Positions 1 to 8,811 of a stretch of DNA of 64,000 bases are shown piece after piece. Each line of letters opens with the position of its first letter. Positions within the stretch are counted from its first letter, which is position 1. Under the pieces are notes generated by a model. It was given only the letters and a program-made list of their open reading frames with translations. It searched no databases and was not told where the DNA came from. The stretch is from positions 434,001 through 498,000 of the forward strand of contig NZ_JAFCJE010000006.1 in the NCBI RefSeq assembly GCF_018131185.1. Reading direction: 5' to 3'. The DNA comes from Bradyrhizobium diazoefficiens (GTDB lineage Bacteria; Pseudomonadota; Alphaproteobacteria; Rhizobiales; Xanthobacteraceae). The position numbers and the translations under genes are program-made.

Positions 1-2231
1 CGCGCCAGCTCGCCGCCATCCCGCTCAAGGCCAACATCGTCGTGCTCGACGCCGCCCGCGCGCAGCCCTTCATCGAGGGCGGCCAGCCGATCGCCAGCGG
101 GCTGGCGCTGGTCGAACCCGACGCGAACATGCTGATCGCCTTCAACGCCGCGCCCGGCACGGCGGCGCCGGAGGAGGCGGGGCCCTACGGCATCTACGCC
201 CAGTCGCTGGCGGAGATGATCCGCACCGGCGGCCTGCCGTTGGCCGAGGTATTCGATCGCGTCCGCCTGCGCGTTAACGAGGCCAGCAAGGGCGCGCAAG
301 TGCCCTGGAACGAGCAGAAGATCACGGCTCCGTTTTCGTTCTTCGAACGTGGGCCGGACGCGCCGCCGGAGGCCGCGAACGACCAGGTCGCCGCGATCCG
401 GAGTAAGCCGATCCGCGATCTCGGCGTGCAGGATGCCTATGCCGCCGCGCTCGAGCGCGACACGCTGCCGGCCTATGAGGAATTCCTCGCGGCCTATCCC
501 GGTGATCCGCTCGCCAAGCGCGTCAGGGCGATCGCGGCGGCGCGCCGCGAGGCGATCACGTGGCGGCGGACCTACCGCACCGACACGCCGGAGGCCTATT
601 GGTCGTATCTGCGCCGCTATCCGCGCGGGCCCCATGCGGCGGATGCGCGTCGGCGCCTGGCGATCCTCACTGCGCCGCCCGAGCCCCCGCCAACCTTCGC
701 GATGATCGATTACGACGTGCCGCCACCGCCGCCGGAGGAGGTGTTCTATGTCGATCGCCCCGTGCTGTATTTCGGCGATCCTGATTTCGGCTTCGCGCCG
801 CCACCGCCGCCGCCGGTCTATTATCTGCCGCCGCCGCCGCCGGATTTCGTCGTGCTGTCGCCGCCGCTGCCCGTGATCGGCCTGTTCGTGCTGCCGCAGC
901 CGGTGTTCGTGCCGATCCCTGTGTTCGTCAGGCCGCCGTTGTATGTCGCGCCGCCGCCGAACAACATCATCTACCAGAACATCCACAACACCACGGTCAT
1001 CAACACCGTGATCAATCGCCCACCGCCTCCGCCGACGGGCGCGGGGCCCGCGCCCGGCAATCTGGCGCCGGCCGTCGCCGGCCGCGCCAACCCGGCGGGT
1101 CCGGCGGTGCCGCAGGCCGTCGTCCAGCGCGCTACCCTGATCCAGCAGGGCAAAGCGCCGATGCCGCCGAGCTCGACCATTCAGCCGACGGCAAGGCCCG
1201 GTATCGCGGCACCGGGGCCGGCCAATGTCGCTCCCGCCGCAATTGCGCAGCCGCCGGTCGGAGCCAAGCCGCCGCAGGCCAATACTTTGCCGGCGCCGGG
1301 CACTCCTGGCGCGCCACCGGCCGGGGCAGGGGCGGCGCCCGGCGCTGTCGCGCCCGGCGGTACACCGAGCCCGACCGCCACGGCCCCGGCCGGCAATGCT
1401 GCCGTGACCCCGCAAGCGCCGGCACCGGCCAAGCTGCCGCAGGCCGATAAGCTGCCGCAGGCCAATACGCTGCCGACGCCCGGCACCCCCGGGGGACCGC
1501 CGCCTCCGGCAAGGCCAGGGGGCGGGCCCGGCGCTGCACCGTCGCAGGGCAAGCCCGTTGCGACGACCACGCCGCCCGCCGGGACGATTCCCCCGGCGCA
1601 GCCAAACGCTGCAACAACTCCGGCGCCTAACCAGCCGGTCCCGGGAGGTGCGCCGGCGCCATCCGCTGGGCTGCCCAGGCCCGGTGCATCGCCGCCATCC
1701 GCGACTGATCCCCGCGGCCGGCCGGGCGGCGCCCAGCCGGGCGTTTTGCCGTCCCCGAGCACGGCCGGTAGACCGGCGATCCCGACGCCGGTCAGGCCGG
1801 CGACGCCTCTACCGCCGCCCGTAGCCGCGCGGGAGCCTTCCAGAATTCAGGATCACCGGCCCGCTCCGCCACCGCAGGCGGCCAGGCCCGTCTCGCCCTC
1901 AACCCCTCCGCAAGCTTTGGCGAGACCGACGCCGCCGCCACGCGTCGCACCACCTCCGCCGCCGCGTGCAGCGCCTCCGCCCGTAGCGGCGCGTCCTGCA
2001 GCCCCGCCGCCTATGGCCCGGCCCGCACCGCCGCCTCCAATGGTGCGGGCGGCGCCACCAGCGCCACCGCCGCCGATGGCGCGACCTGCGCCGCCGCCAC
2101 CTCCCGTGGCGCGGCCTGCGCCGCCTCCCATGGCCGCCGCGCCGCCGCGCATGGCAGCACCGCCGCCACCGCCAGCGCGACCGGCCGGACCGGCACCAAG
2201 GGCTTGCCCGCCCGGCCAGCCCAGGTGTTAG
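1..2231 (+). CDS. Caspase-family protein with long Pro-rich tail, 5' end outside window
   Basis: The reading frame is open from the window edge (frame of base 3), so the start lies upstream. The first residues visible, IVVLDAARAQPF, match the end of the caspase p20 core, where family members usually read LDACRDNPF; the position of the catalytic Cys is Ala here. A p10-like part follows to about residue 105 of the visible frame, then repeats of the type YLRRYPRGPHAADARRRL (about 130-220), then some 500 residues rich in Pro and Ala. Similar proteins in rhizobia are often secreted or envelope-associated, but the signal region is not visible. No function can be assigned; the missing Cys argues against peptidase activity. 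It ends about 240 bases before rpsB and is probably a separate unit. Confidence 0.75.
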   Translation, partial: RQLAAIPLKANIVVLDAARAQPFIEGGQPIASGLALVEPDANMLIAFNAAPGTAAPEEAGPYGIYAQSLAEMIRTGGLPLAEVFDRVRLRVNEASKGAQVPWNEQKITAPFSFFERGPDAPPEAANDQVAAIRSKPIRDLGVQDAYAAALERDTLPAYEEFLAAYPGDPLAKRVRAIAAARREAITWRRTYRTDTPEAYWSYLRRYPRGPHAADARRRLAILTAPPEPPPTFAMIDYDVPPPPPEEVFYVDRPVLYFGDPDFGFAPPPPPPVYYLPPPPPDFVVLSPPLPVIGLFVLPQPVFVPIPVFVRPPLYVAPPPNNIIYQNIHNTTVINTVINRPPPPPTGAGPAPGNLAPAVAGRANPAGPAVPQAVVQRATLIQQGKAPMPPSSTIQPTARPGIAAPGPANVAPAAIAQPPVGAKPPQANTLPAPGTPGAPPAGAGAAPGAVAPGGTPSPTATAPAGNAAVTPQAPAPAKLPQADKLPQANTLPTPGTPGGPPPPARPGGGPGAAPSQGKPVATTTPPAGTIPPAQPNAATTPAPNQPVPGGAPAPSAGLPRPGASPPSATDPRGRPGGAQPGVLPSPSTAGRPAIPTPVRPATPLPPPVAAREPSRIQDHRPAPPPQAARPVSPSTPPQALARPTPPPRVAPPPPPRAAPPPVAARPAAPPPMARPAPPPPMVRAAPPAPPPPMARPAPPPPPVARPAPPPMAAAPPRMAAPPPPPARPAGPAPRACPPGQPRC

Positions 2232-2332
2232 GCGATAGGTTTTAGGCGATGGGTGCTAGGCCCCCAGTGCCAGCCCATCGGGCGCCGGGAAGCGACCGAG
2301 GCTTACAGGCGCCCTGATCGGCCGTTATTTCC

Positions 2333-2360
2333 TTGCTTCTGGCCGAAATGGCGCTATATA
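2333..2360 (+). promoter_or_regulatory. Probable housekeeping promoter of rpsB-tsf
   Basis: TTGCTT at 2333-2338 and TATATA at 2355-2360 are separated by 16 bases, close to a sigma-70 type promoter. The -10 lies inside a perfect 14-base palindrome, GCGCTATATAGCGC (2351-2364). It leaves a leader of about 100 bases before the rpsB start. No other good pair is visible in 2232-2473. Confidence 0.55.
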
Positions 2361-2473
2361 GCGCGCCATCTCACACGGAAACATGGCTCGCAAGGCCGTC
2401 CGGTGGCAACCGGGGCGAGGACGCTCCGTCTTGCTCACACGTTTCCGGAGGAACCAACCGGAGAATTAGAACG

Positions 2474-3469
2474 ATGGCACTACCCGATTTCACTATGCGT
2501 CAGCTGCTCGAAGCTGGCGTGCACTTTGGTCACCAGTCTCACCGCTGGAATCCGAAAATGGCCCCCTTCATTTTCGGTGCTCGCAACAACATCCACATCG
2601 TCGACCTCGCGCAGACCGTGCCGATGCTGCACACGGCCTTGCAGGCGGTCAGCGACACCGTCGCCAAGGGCGGCCGTATCCTGTTCGTCGGCACCAAGCG
2701 CCAGGCGCAGGACGGCGTCGCGGACGCTGCCAAGCGCTGCGCGCAGTATTTCGTCAATTCGCGCTGGCTCGGCGGCACGCTGACCAACTGGAAGACCATC
2801 TCGGCCTCGATCAAGCGCCTGCGTCACCTCGACGACGTGCTGGCCGGCGGCGATGCCAGCTCCTACACCAAGAAGGAACGCCTGACGCTTCAGCGCGAGC
2901 GCGACAAGCTCGACCGCTCGCTCGGCGGCATCAAGGACATGGGCGGTCTGCCCGACCTGATCTTCGTGATCGACACCAACAAGGAAGACATCGCGATCCA
3001 GGAGGCCCAGCGCCTCAACATCCCGGTCGCCGCGATCGTCGACACCAATTCGGACCCCAAGGGCATCACCTATGTGGTGCCGGGCAATGACGACGCCGGC
3101 CGCGCGATCGCGCTCTATTGCGACCTGATCGCGCGCGCGGCGATCGACGGCATCTCGCGCGCCCAGGGCGATTCGGGCATCGACATCGGTGCTTCGGCCA
3201 AGCCGATCGCCGAGGAGTTGCCGGCTGCTTCGTCGAGCGGCTTCCAGGGCCTTGCGGGTCCGCGCGGCACCGCCGACGACCTCAAGAAACTCCCGGGCGT
3301 GTCGGGTACGATCGAGAAGAAGTTCAACGACCTCGGCATCTTCCATTACTGGCAGCTCGCCGAGCTCGATCACGACACCGCGCACAAGATCGGCGAAGAA
3401 GTCGGTCTGCCCAGCCGTGCGGATGCCTGGGTGGCCAAGGCCAAGGCGCTGACCGCGGAAGCGGAATAG
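2474..3469 (+). CDS. rpsB: 30S ribosomal protein S2
   Basis: Structural protein of the small ribosomal subunit. The protein starts MALPDFTMRQLLEAGVHFGH and carries typical S2 blocks such as HRWNPKMAPFIFG and NSRWLGGTLTNW. At 331 residues it is longer than the roughly 240-residue enterobacterial S2. The extra C-terminal part (about 266-331) looks like a helix-hairpin-helix unit (DDLKKLPGVSGTIEKKFNDL). I chose the ATG at 2474 because it begins at the conserved N-terminus and has GGAG upstream; the frame is open further upstream without homology. tsf follows after 131 bases, the usual bacterial order. Confidence 0.98.
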   Translation: MALPDFTMRQLLEAGVHFGHQSHRWNPKMAPFIFGARNNIHIVDLAQTVPMLHTALQAVSDTVAKGGRILFVGTKRQAQDGVADAAKRCAQYFVNSRWLGGTLTNWKTISASIKRLRHLDDVLAGGDASSYTKKERLTLQRERDKLDRSLGGIKDMGGLPDLIFVIDTNKEDIAIQEAQRLNIPVAAIVDTNSDPKGITYVVPGNDDAGRAIALYCDLIARAAIDGISRAQGDSGIDIGASAKPIAEELPAASSSGFQGLAGPRGTADDLKKLPGVSGTIEKKFNDLGIFHYWQLAELDHDTAHKIGEEVGLPSRADAWVAKAKALTAEAE

Positions 3470-3600
3470 TCAAAAAGAGCGATGGATTGGCCGGATAGGA
3501 TCCGGCCACCGTTTCAGTTGACGCGAATCCCTGAGATGGACCGCGGCGAGGCGATCAGGCCGCGCCGCGGCGAACCGGCAGGCACAAAGGATTTTCAACG

Positions 3601-4524
3601 ATGGCAACGATCACAGCTGCGATGGTCAAGGACCTGCGCGAGTCGACCGGCGCAGGCATGATGGACTGCAAGGCCGCGCTGACCGAGAACGACGGTAACA
3701 TGGAAGCGGCGCAGGATTGGCTGCGCAAGAAGGGTTTGTCCAAGGCCGCCAAGAAGTCGGGCCGCGTCGCGGCCGAGGGTCTGATCGGCGCGCTCACCAA
3801 GGGCACCAAGGGCGTCGTGGTCGAGGTCAACTCCGAGACCGATTTCGTCGCGCGCAATGGTCAGTTCCAGGGCCTGGTCAAGATGATCGCCCAGGTCGCA
3901 TTCGACGTCGGCGCCGATGTCGAGAAGATCAAGGCCGCCAAGGTCGGTGAGGTCACGGTCGAAGCCGCGATCAATGACGCGATCGCCACCATCGGCGAGA
4001 ACATGACGCTGCGCCGCGCATCTTCGCTCGAGGTGAGCCAGGGCGTCGTGGCCCATTACGTCCACGGTGCCGTCATCGACGGCGCCGGCAAGATGGGCGT
4101 GATCGTGGCGCTGGAATCGGCCGGCAAGGCCGACGAGCTCGCGGCCCTCGGCCGCCAGATCGCGATGCACGTCGCCGCCGCCAACCCGCTGGCGCTCGAT
4201 CCGTCCGGCCTCGACCCGGCGGTCGTCAAGCGCGAGAAGGACGTGCTCGCCGACAAATATCGCCAGCAGGGCAAGCCGGAGAACGTGATCGAGAAGATCG
4301 TCGAGTCCGGCCTCAAGACCTACTACAAGGAAGTCTGTCTGCTCGAGCAGGCCTTCATCCACGACACCGGCAAGTCGGTGGCGCAGGCGGTGAAGGAGGC
4401 CGAGGGCAAGGTCGGCGGCGCTGTGAAGATCGCGGGCTTTGTGCGCTATGCTCTCGGTGAGGGAATCGAGAAGCAGGAAAGCGACTTCGCAGCAGAGGTC
4501 GCCGCGGCCAGCGGCAAGAAGTAA
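3601..4524 (+). CDS. tsf: Elongation factor Ts
   Basis: Nucleotide exchange factor that regenerates EF-Tu-GTP in the cytoplasm. It has the N-terminal UBA-like domain with the signature LRESTGAGMMDCKAAL and the core motif EVNSETDFVARN. The 307 residues are the usual alphaproteobacterial length. AAGGA lies nine bases before the ATG. It is the second gene of the rpsB-tsf-pyrH-frr block and probably co-transcribed with rpsB. Confidence 0.98.
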   Translation: MATITAAMVKDLRESTGAGMMDCKAALTENDGNMEAAQDWLRKKGLSKAAKKSGRVAAEGLIGALTKGTKGVVVEVNSETDFVARNGQFQGLVKMIAQVAFDVGADVEKIKAAKVGEVTVEAAINDAIATIGENMTLRRASSLEVSQGVVAHYVHGAVIDGAGKMGVIVALESAGKADELAALGRQIAMHVAAANPLALDPSGLDPAVVKREKDVLADKYRQQGKPENVIEKIVESGLKTYYKEVCLLEQAFIHDTGKSVAQAVKEAEGKVGGAVKIAGFVRYALGEGIEKQESDFAAEVAAASGKK

Positions 4525-4584
4525 GCGCCGGAACGTTCCTTCCGGCGTGCCGCCGGAAGCGGCGCCCGGACAAGGAAAGTGCTC

Positions 4585-5301
4585 ATGACTGATCCGGTCT
4601 ATCGTCGCGTCGTGATCAAGCTGTCCGGCGAATATCTCGCGGGACAGCAAGGGTTTGGCATCGATCAGCCGACCGTCGACCGGGTTGCGGACGATCTGAT
4701 CGCGGCTCGCAAGCTCGGCACCGAGGTTGCGGTCGTGATCGGCGGCGGCAATATCGTGCGCGGCGTCGAGGTCTCGGCCCGCGGCGTGTCGCGCCCGACC
4801 GGCGACACCATGGGCATGCTCGCCACCATGATGAACTGCCTCGCGCTGGAAGCGGCGATCGAGCGCAAGGGCACGCCGGCGCGCACGCTGTCGGCCTTCG
4901 TCATGCCCGAGATTTCCGAGCTGTTCACCCGTACTGCGGCGCACAAATATCTCGCCGAGGGCCGCATCGTTCTGCTTGGCGGCGGCACCGGCAATCCGTT
5001 CTTCACCACCGATACGACCGCCGTGCTGCGCGCCGCCGAGATCGGCGCTCAGGCGGTGCTGAAGGCGACCAATGTCGACGGCGTCTACTCGGCGGATCCG
5101 AAGAAGGATCCGTCCGCGACGCGGTTCGACCGGCTGAGCCATTCGCAGGCGATCGAGGGCGGCTACAAGGTGATGGATGCGACCGCCTTCGCGCTTGCCC
5201 GCGAGACGTCGCTGCCTATCATCGTATTCTCGATCGCGGAGCCGGGGTCGATCGGCGCGATTCTGCGTGGCGGCGGCCACGGAACCATCGTCGCCGGCTG
5301 A
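4585..5301 (+). CDS. pyrH: Uridylate kinase (UMP kinase)
   Basis: Phosphorylates UMP to UDP in pyrimidine nucleotide synthesis; bacterial UMP kinases are hexamers of the amino-acid kinase fold, regulated by UTP and GTP. Visible motifs are VVIKLSGEYL near the N-terminus, GGGNIVRG and TNVDGVYSADPKKDPSA. The start at ATG 4585 gives MTDPVYRRVVIK and 238 residues, with AGGAAAG about six bases upstream; an in-frame GTG six bases earlier is a poorer choice. Lies between tsf and frr. Confidence 0.97.
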   Translation: MTDPVYRRVVIKLSGEYLAGQQGFGIDQPTVDRVADDLIAARKLGTEVAVVIGGGNIVRGVEVSARGVSRPTGDTMGMLATMMNCLALEAAIERKGTPARTLSAFVMPEISELFTRTAAHKYLAEGRIVLLGGGTGNPFFTTDTTAVLRAAEIGAQAVLKATNVDGVYSADPKKDPSATRFDRLSHSQAIEGGYKVMDATAFALARETSLPIIVFSIAEPGSIGAILRGGGHGTIVAG

Positions 5302-5367
5302 CGGCTCACGGGCGCGCCCTTCGGGAAGGGTGCCGAGCGGTCGCCGGGATTTTGAAGGAGAAACGTG

Positions 5368-5931
5368 ATGCCCACGGGTAATTTCGACCTCAACGAAGTG
5401 AAGCGCCGCATGCAGGGCGCCGTCCAGTCCCTCAAACACGAACTCGGCGGTCTGCGGACGGGGCGCGCCTCCGCCTCGATGCTCGATCCGGTGCAGGTCG
5501 ACGCTTACGGCACTCACATGCCGCTGAATCAGCTCGCCACCGTCAGCGTGCCGGAGCCGCGCCTGATCTCTGTGCAGGTCTGGGACAAGTCGATGGTCAA
5601 GGCGGTGGAGAAGGCGATCGTCGATTCCAATCTCGGCCTGTCGCCCGCGACCGAGGGCCAGGTGCTGCGTCTGCGCATCCCCGAGCTCAACGAGGAGCGA
5701 CGCAAGGAGCTGGTGAAGGTCGCGCACAAATATGCGGAAGCCGCAAAGGTCGCCGCGCGCCACGTCCGCCGCGACGGTCTCGACGTCCTCAAGAAGCTCG
5801 AGAAGAATCACGAGATGTCGGAGGACGACCAGAAGCGCCACGCCGACGAGGTGCAGAAGGCGACCGACGGCACTATCGCCGAAATCGACCAGCTGCTGGC
5901 CGCCAAGGAAAAAGAAATCCTCACCGTTTAA
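5368..5931 (+). CDS. frr: Ribosome recycling factor
   Basis: Works with EF-G to split post-termination ribosomes. The 187-residue product has the typical RRF sequence: LGGLRTGRASASMLDPVQVDAYG, in which the RTGRA block is diagnostic, VWDKSMVKAVEKAI, and IPELNEERRKELVKVAHKYA. AAGGAGA precedes the ATG at 5368, which is preferred over the overlapping in-frame GTG at 5365. uppS starts ten bases after the stop, which suggests co-transcription. Confidence 0.97.
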   Translation: MPTGNFDLNEVKRRMQGAVQSLKHELGGLRTGRASASMLDPVQVDAYGTHMPLNQLATVSVPEPRLISVQVWDKSMVKAVEKAIVDSNLGLSPATEGQVLRLRIPELNEERRKELVKVAHKYAEAAKVAARHVRRDGLDVLKKLEKNHEMSEDDQKRHADEVQKATDGTIAEIDQLLAAKEKEILTV

Positions 5932-5941
5932 GGCCGCCTTC

Positions 5942-6700
5942 ATGTCCAACGCCGCCGCGCCCGCAACGGAAGGACCCGATCGGTCCGAGGCGCCCGCACA
6001 TGTCGCCATCATCATGGATGGCAACGGGCGTTGGGCGGCCGCGCGCGGTCTGCCGCGTGCGGAGGGGCATCGCCGCGGTGTCGAGGCTCTGCGCCGCGTC
6101 GTGCGTGCCTCGCACGAGCTCGGCATCCGCTATCTCACCATCTTCTCCTTCTCTTCGGAGAACTGGTCGCGCCCGGCGAGCGAGATCGGCGATCTCTTCG
6201 GTCTGCTCCGCCGCTTCATCCGCAACGACCTGGCGAGCCTGCATCGTGACGGCGTCAAGGTCCGCATCATCGGCGAGCGCGAAGGGCTGGAGAGCGACAT
6301 CTGCGCGCTTTTGAACGAGGCCGAAGAGCTGACACGCGACAACACGCGCCTCACGCTCGTCGTCGCCTTCAACTACGGCTCGCGGCACGAGATCGCGAAG
6401 GCGGCGCAGAAGCTCGCCCGTGAGGTCGCGGAAGGGAAGCGCGACCCTGATACGATCGACGCCGAGACGCTCGGGGCGCATCTCGATGCGCCCGATATTC
6501 CGGATCCCGATCTCATCATCCGCACCAGCGGCGAGCAGCGCCTGTCGAATTTCCTGATGTGGCAGGCCGCCTATAGCGAGCTCGTGTTCGTGCCGATCCA
6601 CTGGCCCGATTTCGACAAGGCGGCGCTGGAAAGCGCGATCGCCGAATACGCCAGGCGCGAGCGCCGTTTTGGCGGTCTGGTCGCAAAGACCGCCTCGTGA
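5942..6700 (+). CDS. uppS: Undecaprenyl (polyprenyl) diphosphate synthase, cis-type
   Basis: Condenses isopentenyl diphosphate units onto farnesyl diphosphate to make the C55 carrier lipid for peptidoglycan and O-antigen. The cis-prenyltransferase signatures are present: HVAIIMDGNGRWA near the N-terminus with the catalytic Asp, FSSENWSRP, and RTSGEQRLSNFLMWQAAYSE near the C-terminus. The ATG at 5942 gives 252 residues, the usual length; the frame upstream overlaps frr and is not homologous. The stop overlaps the cdsA start. Confidence 0.97.
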   Translation: MSNAAAPATEGPDRSEAPAHVAIIMDGNGRWAAARGLPRAEGHRRGVEALRRVVRASHELGIRYLTIFSFSSENWSRPASEIGDLFGLLRRFIRNDLASLHRDGVKVRIIGEREGLESDICALLNEAEELTRDNTRLTLVVAFNYGSRHEIAKAAQKLAREVAEGKRDPDTIDAETLGAHLDAPDIPDPDLIIRTSGEQRLSNFLMWQAAYSELVFVPIHWPDFDKAALESAIAEYARRERRFGGLVAKTAS

Positions 6701-7539
6701 GCGAACAAGATTCCGCACCGGCGGGCGCCAAGCCCGCCCCAAGCAATCTCGTGATGCGGGTCCTCGCAGCGCTGGTGCTGGCGCCGCTGACCATTGCGAT
6801 CGCTTATGCCGGCGGCTGGCTGTGGGCGCTGCTCGTCACCCTGGTCTCGATCGGACTGTTCGCAGAATGGCTGATGGTGGTGGGCGCGGGATCGGCCGCG
6901 CTGACCGGGGCAGGGACGGTGGTCATCGCGATGATGGGGGCCGCTGTCGCTTTTGGCGGGCTCAAGACCTCCCTCATCGTCGGCCTCGTCGGCGGGGCGG
7001 TCGTAACGCTGATCGCGCGCGGCAAGTTCATTTGGGCGGCGACCGGATTCGCTTATGCAGCGGCGGCGCTGCTCGCCTCGATTCTGCTGCGGAAGGATCT
7101 CGCCAACGGTTTCTCCGCATTGATGTTCGTGCTGCTCGTGGTGTGGGCGACCGATATCGGCGGCTATTTCGCCGGCCGCAGCATCGGCGGACCGAAGCTC
7201 TGGCCGCGCGTGAGCCCCAAGAAGACCTGGGCGGGCGCTCTCGGCGGCTTTGGCGCGAGCCTCCTGGTTGCGGTCGGCTTCGCCGCTTGCGGGCTCGGAA
7301 AGATGGCGCCATTGCTCCTCGTCAGCGCCATCCTCTCGGTGGTGTCGGCGCTGGGCGATCTGTTCGAATCCGCAGTGAAGCGGCGCTTCGGTGTCAAGGA
7401 TTCCAGTCACTTAATTCCCGGCCATGGCGGGCTTATGGACCGCCTGGACGGCTTTGTCGCCGCCATCCTGGCGGCATGGATTATCGGCTTTCTCCGCCAT
7501 GGTGTGCATAGCGCCGGAAGCGGTCTTATGGTTTGGTGA
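6697..7539 (+). CDS. cdsA: Phosphatidate cytidylyltransferase (CDP-diacylglycerol synthase)
   Basis: Integral membrane enzyme that converts phosphatidic acid and CTP into CDP-diacylglycerol for phospholipid synthesis. There are about seven hydrophobic segments, and the C-terminal CDS signature is clear: SPKKTWAGALGG, then SALGDLFESAVKRRFGVKD and HGGLMDRLDG. The GTG start at 6697 overlaps the uppS stop by four bases (GTGA), indicating translational coupling. Length 280 residues, typical of rhizobia. Confidence 0.95.
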   Translation: MSEQDSAPAGAKPAPSNLVMRVLAALVLAPLTIAIAYAGGWLWALLVTLVSIGLFAEWLMVVGAGSAALTGAGTVVIAMMGAAVAFGGLKTSLIVGLVGGAVVTLIARGKFIWAATGFAYAAAALLASILLRKDLANGFSALMFVLLVVWATDIGGYFAGRSIGGPKLWPRVSPKKTWAGALGGFGASLLVAVGFAACGLGKMAPLLLVSAILSVVSALGDLFESAVKRRFGVKDSSHLIPGHGGLMDRLDGFVAAILAAWIIGFLRHGVHSAGSGLMVW

Positions 7540-7543
7540 GGAT

Positions 7544-8767
7544 ATGAGCGCGGTCCCATTGCGTAATAACAGGCTTGCTGCGTCGTCCGTCCGCAGCGTC
7601 ACGGTTCTCGGCGCCACCGGCTCGATCGGCGACAGCACGATGGATCTGCTGCGCGCCTCGCCAGAGCGCTACCGCGTCGAGGCGCTGACGGCGAACGGCA
7701 ACGTCGAAGCGCTGGCAAAGCTTGCGAAGGAATTTTCCGCGCGTTACGTCGCAATCGCCGACACCTCCAAGCTCGCCGAGCTCAAGTCCGCACTGGCGGG
7801 AACGAGCACGGAATGCGGTGCCGGCGAAAGCGCGGTGATCGAGGCGGGCGCGCGTCCGGCCGATTGGGTCATGGCGGCCGTGAGCGGCGCCGCCGGATTG
7901 AAGCCGGCACTGGCTGCGGTCGATCGCGGCGCGCATGTGGCGCTCGCCAACAAGGAATGTCTGGTCTGCGCCGGTGATTTCTTCATGCAGCGCGCGGCCA
8001 AGGCGGGAGCCTGCATCCTGCCGGCCGATTCCGAGCACAACGCGCTGTTCCAGGCGCTCGCTTCAGGCAATCGCGACGAACTCGTCCGCGTCATCATCAC
8101 GGCCTCGGGCGGTCCGTTCCGCACCTGGAAGCCGGCGGATATCGAGCAGGCGACCCTCGCACAGGCCCTGAAGCATCCGAACTGGAGCATGGGCCAGAAG
8201 ATCACGATCGATTCCGCCTCGATGATGAACAAGGGGCTCGAGGTGATCGAGGCGTCCTATCTGTTCGCGCTCACGCCCGACGAGATCGATGTTCTCGTTC
8301 ATCCGCAGTCGATCATCCACGGCATGGTCGAGTTTTCCGACTGCTCGGTGGTGGCCCAGCTCGGTGCGCCCGACATGCGCACCCCGATCGCGCACTGCCT
8401 CGGCTGGCCCGATCGCATCAAGGGGCCGGCGGCCAAGCTGGATCTCGCCAAGATCGGCCAGCTGACCTTCGAGGCCCCCGATTTCGAGCGCTTCCCCGGA
8501 CTTCGGCTGGCTTACGATTCGCTCCGGACGGGGAAGGGGGCGACCACCGTCTATAACGCGGCCAACGAGGTTGCCGTCGCCGCGTTCATCGCCGGCAAGA
8601 TCCGGTTCGGCGCGATTGCCCGGCTGGTGGAGGCGACACTTGACGACTGGATCCGCGGCGGGAACCTGGCGCCTCTGACCTCCGCCGACGATGCAATCTC
8701 TGTTGACCATGTTGCTCGAAATAGGGCTGCCGCCCTATTGCCTCAAATTGCCTTAAAGGCATCCTAG
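7544..8767 (+). CDS. dxr: 1-deoxy-D-xylulose 5-phosphate reductoisomerase
   Basis: Second step of the MEP pathway: NADPH-dependent rearrangement of DXP to 2-C-methylerythritol 4-phosphate, supplying isoprenoid units used by UppS. The NADPH-binding motif VTVLGATGSIGDST is at the N-terminus; LANKE, DSEHNA, ITASGGPFR and the HPQSIIHGMVEF block with its active-site region follow. I chose ATG 7544 (407 residues, MSAVPLRNNRL) four bases after the cdsA stop, with GAGGA upstream; an open in-frame extension inside cdsA is not supported. Confidence 0.97.
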   Translation: MSAVPLRNNRLAASSVRSVTVLGATGSIGDSTMDLLRASPERYRVEALTANGNVEALAKLAKEFSARYVAIADTSKLAELKSALAGTSTECGAGESAVIEAGARPADWVMAAVSGAAGLKPALAAVDRGAHVALANKECLVCAGDFFMQRAAKAGACILPADSEHNALFQALASGNRDELVRVIITASGGPFRTWKPADIEQATLAQALKHPNWSMGQKITIDSASMMNKGLEVIEASYLFALTPDEIDVLVHPQSIIHGMVEFSDCSVVAQLGAPDMRTPIAHCLGWPDRIKGPAAKLDLAKIGQLTFEAPDFERFPGLRLAYDSLRTGKGATTVYNAANEVAVAAFIAGKIRFGAIARLVEATLDDWIRGGNLAPLTSADDAISVDHVARNRAAALLPQIALKAS

Positions 8768-8811
8768 ATGGTTCGCGGCCAGGGCCTTGCGGCGCTGGAT
8801 GAGGGAATTCG

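Noticed and set aside
1181..1762. Gly/Ala-rich minus-strand frame inside the Pro-rich tail of the caspase-family gene
   Set aside because: Antisense of Pro codons gives Gly codons; pure composition artefact.
3595..6126. Long minus-strand open frame antisense to tsf, pyrH, frr and uppS
   Set aside because: Arg/Ala/Asp-rich with no recognisable motif; a GC-rich shadow of clearly real genes on the plus strand.
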